This document shows, piece after piece, positions 17,255-22,229 of a stretch of 22,229 nt of DNA. The translations under genes and the position numbers were made by a program. The notes under the pieces were generated by a model that saw nothing but the letters and a program-made list of their open reading frames with translations, was not told where the DNA came from and did no database searches. How positions within the stretch are numbered: the stretch's first letter is position 1; each line of letters opens with the position of its first letter. The stretch comes from Deltaproteobacteria bacterium (GTDB lineage: Bacteria > Desulfobacterota > Desulfobaccia > Desulfobaccales > 0-14-0-80-60-11), in assembly GCA_023381945.1 (NCBI GenBank), contig JAMCQY010000122.1, forward strand, positions 1-22,229, read 5' to 3'.

Positions 17255-17458
17255 ATGGCGGAACACGTACCTTTCATCGTGGAAGACGAATGCATAGCCT
17301 GCGGCACTTGTGAGGAACTGTGTCCCGAGGTCTTTAAGCTCAACGAAGGCCTGGGGTTTGCCCAAGTGATCAATCCCACCGGGGCGCCTGAGGACAAGAT
17401 CCAGGAGGCCATCGACTCCTGCCCGGTGTCATGCATCCATTGGGCTGATGAAATGTAG
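17255..17458 (+). CDS. Small [4Fe-4S] ferredoxin
   Basis: Ferredoxin of 67 aa resembling the single-cluster Desulfovibrio ferredoxins in length and in the DECIACGTCEELCPEVF start. Cys13, Cys16, Cys19 and Cys56 (CP) would bind one [4Fe-4S] cluster. Cys23 and Cys60 are extra and could form other contacts or a disulfide. It is a cytosolic low-potential electron carrier. The ATG at 17255 has an ideal GGAGGA site four bases upstream; an upstream in-frame start would add 25 non-ferredoxin residues. It follows the acyl-CoA synthetase by about 80 bases. Its redox partner cannot be told from the window. Confidence 0.92.
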   Translation: MAEHVPFIVEDECIACGTCEELCPEVFKLNEGLGFAQVINPTGAPEDKIQEAIDSCPVSCIHWADEM

Positions 17459-17548
17459 TGCCTGGGGGGCACCGCGGTTAAAGGAAGAAATGGAGCGTGC
17501 TTATAAAGATTAGGCGCAACCGGCCTAGGAACTAACGGAGATGAAGGC

Positions 17549-17866
17549 ATGAAAAAAGTTGAACTTTATCTGGAAGGCAAATTTTCTGACAAGGGCATGG
17601 CAAAACTGCTGGTGCACGACTCACCCTATTTCAAAATCCTCAACTTTAACTTCAGGGCTGGTCAGGAACTGCCGGTGCATGCCCACGACATCGAAGGCCA
17701 GGTGAGTTTGGTGATCCTGGAAGGGGAGGGCGAGTTTCTGGGAAAGGATAATACCACGATGCCAGCCAGGAAAGGGGACGTGCTCATTTCTGACATCGCT
17801 GAACCGCATGGACTCAGGGCCAAAACAGATTTGCGCCTCTTAGTCACCATCGCGCCCCCCATTTGA
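17549..17866 (+). CDS. Small single-domain cupin protein
   Basis: Cupin of 105 aa. The metal-binding motif 1 is PVHAHDIEGQVSLVILEGEGEF (His44, His46, and Glu49 or Gln51), and motif 2 is GDVLISDIAEPHGLRA (His87). It forms a single beta-barrel that may bind a metal or small ligand; substrate and role are unknown. The ATG follows GGAG with normal spacing. It lies 90 bases after the ferredoxin and 92 bases before glmM, neither gap showing a clear terminator, so it may be co-transcribed with either. Confidence 0.83.
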   Translation: MKKVELYLEGKFSDKGMAKLLVHDSPYFKILNFNFRAGQELPVHAHDIEGQVSLVILEGEGEFLGKDNTTMPARKGDVLISDIAEPHGLRAKTDLRLLVTIAPPI

Positions 17867-17958
17867 TGATCCTTAGTGCAAATTTTCTGCCATTTGTCTG
17901 GGATTATGTTAAAAAGAAACGTTGAGCGTAAAAAGAAGTTGATTGGAGTGACAATGCA

Positions 17959-19317
17959 ATGACGGAAAAGCGACATCTGTTTGGCACCGACGGGGTTCGA
18001 GGGGTCGCCAACGTCTATCCCATGACCGCCGAAGTGGCCTTGCAACTGGGACGGGCCCTGGCATATGTGATCAAGTACGGGCCCGGCCGGAACCGCATCG
18101 TGGTAGGCAAAGACACCCGACTTTCCGGCTATCTCCTGGAATACGCCATTACCGCCGGCATCTGTTCCATGGGGGTGGATGTTATGCTGCTGGGGCCGCT
18201 TCCCACCCCGGGCATCGCCTTTATCACCCATTCCATGCGGGCCGACGCCGGGGTGGTCATCTCGGCTTCCCATAATCCCTATCAGGACAACGGCATTAAG
18301 TTTTTTTCCGGGGATGGTTTCAAATTGCCCGACGAAGTCGAAGCCCACATCGAGAGCCTGCTGGCCAACCCCGAGGTGGACGGCGCCCGGCCCACGGCCA
18401 CCGACATCGGCCAGGCCGTGCGCATCGATGACGCCAAGGGCCGTTATCTTTCCTACCTGAAGAGCACTTTCCCCAAGGAGTTGGAACTGGACGGCCTCAA
18501 GATCGTCCTGGACTGCGCCCATGGGGCCACTTACAAATTGGCGCCGGAAGTCTTCAGCGAGTTGGGAGCGGAGATCATTCCCATCGGAGTGCGGCCCAAT
18601 GGTAAAAATATCAACCGCATGTGCGGCGCCACCTATCCCGAGGCCATGGCCTCCCTCGTGACGCGCCACCGGGCCGACCTGGGCATCGCCTTTGACGGCG
18701 ACGGCGACCGTTGCATCATGGTGGACCACCACGGCCGGGTGGTGGACGGCGACCACATCATGGGGATTTGCGCTTTGGATATGCAGCGCCGGCAGAAATT
18801 GCCCAAGAAGACCGTAGTGGGCACGGTCATGACCAACCTGGGCCTGGAAGTGGCCCTCAAGAAGCACGGCCTGAAGCTGGTGCGCGCCCAGGTGGGAGAC
18901 CGCTACGTCCTGGAGGAGATGAAGAAAGGGGGCTATGTCCTGGGTGGGGAACAGTCCGGTCACCTGGTCTTTCTGAATCACTCCACCACCGGGGATGGCA
19001 TCCTTACAGCCCTGAGGCTGTTGGCGGTGATGCTCCGGGAGGATAAGCCCCTGGCACAACTGACTGAATTTATGGAGAAATATCCCCAGGTGCTGATCAA
19101 CTTGCAGGTCAAAGAGAAGAAAGATTTACATCATCTGCCCAAGGCCCGGCAGGCGCTGCATGAGGCGGAACAGCGCCTGGGCTCCCAAGGCCGCCTGCTG
19201 GTGCGCTATTCCGGCACCGAACCGAAACTGCGTATTATGGCCGAAGGCGAGGATCAACAGCAGATAGATGAGGTGGTCCAGGAGTTGGCCCAGACCCTGG
19301 ACGCCATTCTGAACTGA
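17959..19317 (+). CDS. glmM: Phosphoglucosamine mutase GlmM
   Basis: Cytosolic enzyme of 452 aa converting glucosamine-6-phosphate to glucosamine-1-phosphate for UDP-GlcNAc, peptidoglycan and LPS. All four family motifs are present: FGTDGVRG at the start, the catalytic phosphoserine loop [17 protein letters not shown] (Ser104), the metal loop AFDGDGDRC, and the sugar and phosphate sites GGEQSGH and [10 protein letters not shown]. Length is normal. The ATG at 17959 has GGAGTG upstream. It is followed after 14 bases by coaX, with the coaX ribosome binding site in the gap, so the two are probably one operon. Confidence 0.97.
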   Translation: MTEKRHLFGTDGVRGVANVYPMTAEVALQLGRALAYVIKYGPGRNRIVVGKDTRLSGYLLEYAITAGICSMGVDVMLLGPLPTPGIAFITHSMRADAGVVISASHNPYQDNGIKFFSGDGFKLPDEVEAHIESLLANPEVDGARPTATDIGQAVRIDDAKGRYLSYLKSTFPKELELDGLKIVLDCAHGATYKLAPEVFSELGAEIIPIGVRPNGKNINRMCGATYPEAMASLVTRHRADLGIAFDGDGDRCIMVDHHGRVVDGDHIMGICALDMQRRQKLPKKTVVGTVMTNLGLEVALKKHGLKLVRAQVGDRYVLEEMKKGGYVLGGEQSGHLVFLNHSTTGDGILTALRLLAVMLREDKPLAQLTEFMEKYPQVLINLQVKEKKDLHHLPKARQALHEAEQRLGSQGRLLVRYSGTEPKLRIMAEGEDQQQIDEVVQELAQTLDAILN

Positions 19318-19331
19318 GGAGAGAGCAGCTC

Positions 19332-20123
19332 ATGCTGGTGGTGATGGATGTAGGCAATACCAATACGGTTATCGGCGTCTACCGGAATGATCAACTCCTG
19401 AGCGATTGGCGCATCCGCACCGAGAAGGAAGCAACCATCGATGAACTGGGCATCCTGTTGCGCAATCTCTTCCAGGCGCAGGGTCTGACTCTCGAACCGG
19501 GCACCGACCTGATCATCTCCTCGGTAGTGCCTCCGATGAATAATACCCTGGAGGGGTTCGCCTTGCGTTACCTGCAGGTGCGGCCCCTGTGGGTGGGACC
19601 GGGCATCAAGACCGGCATGCCCATCTACTACGACAATCCCCGGGAAGTGGGAGCCGATCGCATCGTCAACGCCGTGGCAGCCTACGAGCAGGTCCACGGC
19701 GGGGTAGTGATTGTGGATTTCGGCACCGCCACCACCTTCGACGTCGTCTCCCAACAAGGGGAATACCTGGGCGGGGTCATCGCCCCCGGGGTGATGATCT
19801 CCTGCGAGGCCCTGTTTCTTAAGGCCTCCAAGCTGCCCCGGGTGGAAATCTTCGCCAAACCCAAGAGCATCATCGCCAAGGACACCATCAGCAGCATGAA
19901 CGCCGGGATCATCTACGGTTACGCCGGGCTGGTGGACGGCATCGTCAGCCGCATTAAAGAAGCCTTGGGCAACCACAAGACCCGGGTCATCGCCACCGGC
20001 GGCCTGGCCTGCCTCATTGCCTCGGAAACCAAGGCGATCGATGCGGTGGATGACTACCTTACTCTAAAGGGTTTGAAGATCATTTACGAGCGCAACCGCC
20101 TCCGCCGGGAGGAGAGGAAGTAG
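19332..20123 (+). CDS. coaX: Type III pantothenate kinase CoaX
   Basis: Cytosolic kinase of 263 aa that phosphorylates pantothenate in the first step of CoA synthesis. The ASKHA-fold motifs are [12 protein letters not shown] (5-16), the catalytic [11 protein letters not shown] with Asp109, [12 protein letters not shown] (128-139), and the C-terminal ATGGLA. The family resists feedback by CoA and differs from type I and II kinases. Length and start are normal, and GGAG precedes the ATG. It is co-directional and tightly spaced with glmM. The stop is followed at once by a perfect palindrome. Confidence 0.96.
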   Translation: MLVVMDVGNTNTVIGVYRNDQLLSDWRIRTEKEATIDELGILLRNLFQAQGLTLEPGTDLIISSVVPPMNNTLEGFALRYLQVRPLWVGPGIKTGMPIYYDNPREVGADRIVNAVAAYEQVHGGVVIVDFGTATTFDVVSQQGEYLGGVIAPGVMISCEALFLKASKLPRVEIFAKPKSIIAKDTISSMNAGIIYGYAGLVDGIVSRIKEALGNHKTRVIATGGLACLIASETKAIDAVDDYLTLKGLKIIYERNRLRREERK

Positions 20124-20144
20124 GGGCGACCCGACGGGTCGCCC
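20124..20144. repeat. Palindromic repeat 1 after coaX (REP-like, possible terminator)
   Basis: GGGCGACCC (20124-20132) pairs perfectly with GGGTCGCCC (20136-20144) around a GAC loop, right at the coaX stop. No U-tract follows, so a REP-type element or mRNA 3'-end stabiliser is as likely as a terminator. Confidence 0.65.
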
Positions 20145-20171
20145 GATAATTGCCTGGTTTTGATGGCCTAA

Positions 20172-20202
20172 GCCTGTGCTGCTCACAGGCCAGAGGCCTG
20201 TG
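20172..20202. repeat. Palindromic repeat 2: three-segment element with two exclusive hairpins
   Basis: GCCTGTG (20172-20178), CACAGGCC (20184-20191) and GGCCTGTG (20195-20202) stand in a row. The middle segment can pair with either flank, giving a 7-bp stem with a CTGCT loop or an 8-bp stem with an AGA loop, never both. Confidence 0.65.
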
Positions 20203-20209
20203 CCACTAG

Positions 20210-20227
20210 GCGGGCGGGGACGCCCGC
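20210..20227. repeat. Palindromic repeat 3 upstream of the TPR gene
   Basis: GCGGGCG (20210-20216) and CGCCCGC (20221-20227) form a perfect 7-bp stem with a GGGA loop. It ends 10 bases before the GGAGGAGA ribosome binding site of the TPR gene. Confidence 0.65.
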
Positions 20228-20250
20228 ATCACCAACTGGAGGAGAATACC

Positions 20251-20670
20251 ATGGTTCGCTGGCTTACGGTGATAATCTTGGTCGTCTGGGTGGCCATGGG
20301 TGGCGGGATTAAGAACGCCTGCGCCCAAGGGGCTCAAGATAAAGTGAAAGCCGCCAACGAAAAGGCGGCTCAGGATTACTTCAAATACGGCCTGATCCAG
20401 GCTGAAGAAGGCCGCAACGCCGAGGCGGCCAAGGCCTTCCGGCAAGCTCTCGCCATCAAGCCCGACTGGGCCGAGGCCCATAGCCTTTTGGGCAGCACCC
20501 TGGCTCAATCGGGGGATCTCAATGAAGCGGAAAAAGAACTTCGCAAGGCCGTGCAGTTAAAGCCCGATTATGCTGAGGGTTGGAATTACTTAGGGGAATT
20601 TCTCAAGGAACGCGGCAGGCAGCAAGAAGCCGACGCCGCCTTTGCCAAGGCCAGGCAGCATACCCGATAA
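20251..20670 (+). CDS. Exported tetratricopeptide-repeat protein
   Basis: Protein of 139 aa. An N-terminal signal peptide (WLTVIILVVWVAMGGG then ACAQG) suggests export to the periplasm with cleavage near Ala25; no lipobox is present. Three TPR units follow at about 41-74, 75-108 and 109-137, with the usual A/G and P positions (KAFRQALAIKPDWAEAH, KELRKAVQLKPDYAEGW). TPR domains mediate protein-protein contacts; the partner is unknown. The ATG at 20251 is set by GGAGGAGA six or so bases upstream; an earlier in-frame start would translate the palindromic repeats and was rejected. It probably has a promoter of its own or depends on readthrough from coaX across the three palindromes. Confidence 0.85.
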   Translation: MVRWLTVIILVVWVAMGGGIKNACAQGAQDKVKAANEKAAQDYFKYGLIQAEEGRNAEAAKAFRQALAIKPDWAEAHSLLGSTLAQSGDLNEAEKELRKAVQLKPDYAEGWNYLGEFLKERGRQQEADAAFAKARQHTR

Positions 20671-20711
20671 ATCTGGTAATTAAGAAATTTTTCCGAAGTG
20701 ATTCTATTTCG

Positions 20712-20731
20712 GGGCACCGCCTGCCGTGCCC
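20712..20731. terminator. Hairpin between convergent genes, possible bidirectional terminator
   Basis: GGGCAC (20712-20717) pairs with GTGCCC (20726-20731) around an 8-base loop, between the TPR stop and the stop of the minus-strand gene. There is no U-tract on either side, so the role is uncertain. Confidence 0.35.
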
Positions 20732-20732
20732 G

Positions 20733-21122
20733 TCAACTCAAAAAGACTACCAGACGGTTTTTGCGGTCTGCGGTGCGGTAGTAGATGAGGCTTTCCGCCA
20801 GGTGCTGCAAACCATTAAGGTGCGGAGGGCTGACGGGTGGATCGGCGGCATTTGGGGCGGCATCGCCAGACGGCTTGGCGTCGTCTTCGAACATCAGGCG
20901 CAATCTGGGGCCCTTCTCCTCCAATTGCACTGCGATGGATCCGGGCTCACCGGGCTGATAGGCATGGTCCACCACGTGCCGGAAGATTTTGCCGGCCGCC
21001 ATCTCCAGGGAGTCGAGCCGGGCCTGAGGCAGACTTCGGTCCTTGGCCCATCTATGGACGAAGTCCAGCAGCAGGGGCAGGTTTTCCGGTCGATTGGTCA
21101 GGGTCAGACGGCTGCCGTCCAT
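20733..21122 (-). CDS. RsbW-like HATPase-fold protein with degenerate ATP-binding motifs
   Basis: Protein of 129 aa resembling anti-sigma serine kinases of the RsbW/HATPase_c_2 group: MDGSRLTLTNRPENLPLLLDFV at the start, then SLEMAAGKIFRHVVDHAYQPGEPGSIAVQL and LRLMFEDDAKP. Aligning the helix ending in HAY with the usual E-x3-N-x3-HAY box puts Lys45 and His49 where the catalytic Glu and the Mg-binding Asn belong. The DDG box reads DDAKPSG, and the usual GGLGL lid is absent (PHLNGLQHLAESL). The fold is probably kept but ATP use looks lost. No adjacent sigma factor, STAS antagonist or PP2C phosphatase is in the window. The ATG at 21122 has AGAGGA about 12 bases upstream. Confidence 0.65.
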   Translation of the reverse strand: MDGSRLTLTNRPENLPLLLDFVHRWAKDRSLPQARLDSLEMAAGKIFRHVVDHAYQPGEPGSIAVQLEEKGPRLRLMFEDDAKPSGDAAPNAADPPVSPPHLNGLQHLAESLIYYRTADRKNRLVVFLS

Positions 21123-21172
21123 CGCCGTACAAATCCTCTCGCATCGCTTGTCATCTGTTAGACCAGCTTTCA

Positions 21173-21195
21173 GATTGCCGTCCCTGGAGGCAATC
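21173..21195 (-). promoter_or_regulatory. Hairpin in the leader of the RsbW-like gene
   Basis: GATTGCC (21173-21179) and GGCAATC (21189-21195) form a perfect 7-bp stem with a 9-base loop, about 50 bases upstream of the start codon on the minus strand. It may act in mRNA control or be a regulator-binding palindrome. Confidence 0.4.
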
Positions 21196-21279
21196 CATAA
21201 TTCTTATATTCGTCCCAATTGTAAGGTAACTTTAAAGATAAATCTACAGGAATTTTGCGGCCTTCGGCCCCCCGGCCTT

Positions 21280-21849
21280 TTACTTCTTCACCAGCTTCCC
21301 CGGTGGGATCCGCCCCTTCTCGGCCTGCATGAACCGGTCTCGCTCGCTGAAGATACAGCCGCAGTATTGCTGCTTATAAAGCCCCACCTTCTGGGCGTTG
21401 GCCCTGCCTTCGGCCCAGCCTTTGCGAAAGTCCTCGTAATAGAAGGGGATTCCTGCCTCCCTGACTATCGACTGGCCCAATTCCTTGATGAGTTCGTGGT
21501 TCTGGAATTTGCTGTAAAGCAGGGTGGAGGTGAAGGCGTCGAACTTGCCTACCTTTGCCACTCGGGCCGCGGCGGTCAAACGGCGGTAATAACAGAACCG
21601 GCAGCGGTCCGTCTCCCGGAAGACGACGTCCCGTAAAAATTCTTCCAGGGGGTAGCCCCGGTCCCAAATCACCGGCAGGCCGACTTTGGCGGCAAAGGTC
21701 TCCAAGGTTTCGGCCCGCCGGAGATATTCCCGGTAGGGATGGATATTGGGGTTGAAGAAAAAGCCGCGCACCTGGTGGCCCGAGGCCTGCAAGGTTTCCA
21801 GCGGATAAATGGCGCAGGGGGCGCAACAAATGTGCAGCAAAATCTTCAT
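21280..21849 (-). CDS. queH: Epoxyqueuosine reductase QueH
   Basis: Enzyme of 189 aa (DUF208 family) that reduces epoxyqueuosine to queuosine in tRNA, as an alternative to the cobalamin-dependent QueG. Conserved cysteine motifs are all visible: LLHICCAPC (Cys8, Cys9, Cys12), RCRFCYYRRL (Cys83, Cys86) and YCGCIFSE (Cys163, Cys165). These bind a [4Fe-4S] cluster and a second metal in known QueH. The protein is cytosolic and of normal length. The ATG lies 10 bases after the sucD stop with no obvious Shine-Dalgarno sequence, so it may depend on translation of sucD. No other queuosine genes are in the window. Confidence 0.93.
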   Translation of the reverse strand: MKILLHICCAPCAIYPLETLQASGHQVRGFFFNPNIHPYREYLRRAETLETFAAKVGLPVIWDRGYPLEEFLRDVVFRETDRCRFCYYRRLTAAARVAKVGKFDAFTSTLLYSKFQNHELIKELGQSIVREAGIPFYYEDFRKGWAEGRANAQKVGLYKQQYCGCIFSERDRFMQAEKGRIPPGKLVKK

Positions 21850-21859
21850 TAGTCAGTCG

Positions 21860-22229
21860 TCAGACTCGATACCCCATGACCCTTTTGACGTTTTGCCCAA
21901 GATCGCCGATGTTGGCCACTACGGTCACTCCGGCCTGGGCGAGGGCCGCCATCTTATCGGCGGCTTTGCCGCTCCCTCCGGAGATAATGGCCCCGGCGTG
22001 GCCCATGCGTTTGCCGGGAGGCGCGGTCTGCCCGGCGATGAAGCTCACCACCGGCTTGGAGACGTGCCGGGAGATATAGGCCGCGGCCTCCTCTTCGGCG
22101 GCTCCGCCAATCTCACCGATGAGCACGATCCCTTCGGTCTGGGGATCAGCCTCAAACAATTGTAACATATCTATGAAATTGGTACCAATGATAGGGTCAC
22201 CGCCGATACCCACACAGGTGCTCTGGCCG
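21860..22229 (-). CDS. sucD: Succinyl-CoA ligase (ADP-forming) alpha subunit, C-terminal part (gene runs off the window)
   Basis: The 3' end of a gene whose start lies beyond the right edge. The visible frame begins [22 protein letters not shown] and continues [43 protein letters not shown] and [11 protein letters not shown]. The GHAGAI stretch carries the phosphohistidine (His in MGHAGA) and GEIGG is the usual phosphate-site loop. SucD, with SucC, interconverts succinyl-CoA and succinate with ATP or GTP in the citric acid cycle or its reverse. The sequence ends MGYRV, which is typical of family length at this end. queH follows closely on the same strand. Confidence 0.95.
   Translation of the reverse strand, partial: GQSTCVGIGGDPIIGTNFIDMLQLFEADPQTEGIVLIGEIGGAAEEEAAAYISRHVSKPVVSFIAGQTAPPGKRMGHAGAIISGGSGKAADKMAALAQAGVTVVANIGDLGQNVKRVMGYRV

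Noticed and set aside
17954..17962. Minimal two-codon frame ATG CAA TGA overlapping the glmM start
   Set aside because: The glmM start with GGAGTG upstream explains the sequence. A regulatory minimal ORF cannot be told from chance.
17662..19059. Long minus-strand open frame of 465 codons opposite the cupin and glmM genes
   Set aside because: It mirrors two strongly conserved genes in GC-rich DNA and its translation, rich in His, Gly and Gln, resembles no protein family.
20176..20250. N-terminal extension of the TPR protein from an upstream start
   Set aside because: It would translate the palindromic repeats and place 25 polar residues before the signal peptide. The ATG at 20251 has a strong ribosome binding site.
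21250..21290. GGCC-rich inverted repeats after queH as a terminator
   Set aside because: The stems are only 4 bp and the only T-run lies on the wrong side for queH transcription.

Overview
The window looks like a chromosomal segment of an anaerobic, GC-rich Desulfobacterota-type (deltaproteobacterial) bacterium, perhaps a sulfate reducer or syntroph. This is inferred from gene content: a Tat-exported selenocysteine formate dehydrogenase with a HybB/NrfD-type membrane subunit, an ADP-forming acyl-CoA synthetase fused to a GNAT domain, a Desulfovibrio-like single-cluster ferredoxin, a DUF3365 heme-sensor kinase and QueH. No rRNA, tRNA, CRISPR array or complete insertion sequence was seen.

Layout. 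(1) 1-1699, minus strand: a DUF3365 c-heme sensor histidine kinase, translationally coupled by an ATGA overlap to a truncated polysaccharide deacetylase gene. (2) 1700-2080: a divergent control region with a good -35/-10 promoter facing the formate dehydrogenase. (3) 2081-7106, plus strand: a three-gene formate dehydrogenase operon. The catalytic subunit reads through an in-frame UGA as selenocysteine, with a SECIS-like hairpin just after it, and the operon ends at a strong intrinsic terminator. (4) 7296-8174: a beta-hydroxyacid dehydrogenase of the glyoxylate/succinic semialdehyde reductase type with its own promoter. (5) 8190-8638, minus: a hicBA toxin-antitoxin pair. (6) 8712-13535, minus: a phosphate transport locus, pstS-pstC-pstA followed by two different pstB genes. 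It is split by an A+T-rich small gene on the opposite strand that encodes a two-TM SLATT/DUF4231-like protein. (7) 13737-17866, plus: a methyltransferase-like protein, the acyl-CoA synthetase/GNAT fusion, a ferredoxin and a cupin. (8) 17959-20670, plus: glmM and coaX, then three different palindromic repeats, then an exported TPR protein. (9) 20733-22229, minus: a degenerate RsbW-like ATPase-fold protein, queH, and the 3' part of sucD, which runs off the window.

How the genes fit together. The formate dehydrogenase would oxidise formate outside the cytoplasmic membrane and pass electrons through a four-cluster ferredoxin-like subunit to a quinone-reactive membrane protein. The neighbouring heme-sensor kinase could read redox state or gas ligands in the same compartment, but no response regulator lies nearby. 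The acyl-CoA synthetase and SucD both make nucleoside triphosphate from acyl-CoA, or run the reverse reaction.

The most unusual signal is in the two PstB ATPases. PstB1 has intact Walker A, Q-loop and switch histidine but a broken signature motif (LTEEQ). PstB2 has an intact LSGGQ signature but has lost the Q-loop glutamine and the switch histidine. In a head-to-tail heterodimer these defects would fall in the same composite ATP site, giving one complete and one degenerate site. I do not know of this asymmetry being described for a phosphate importer. Other points of interest are the inserted SLATT-like gene, the palindrome cluster, the dispersed CAGTGAG-like heptad repeats, and the anti-sigma-like protein without its ATP-binding residues.
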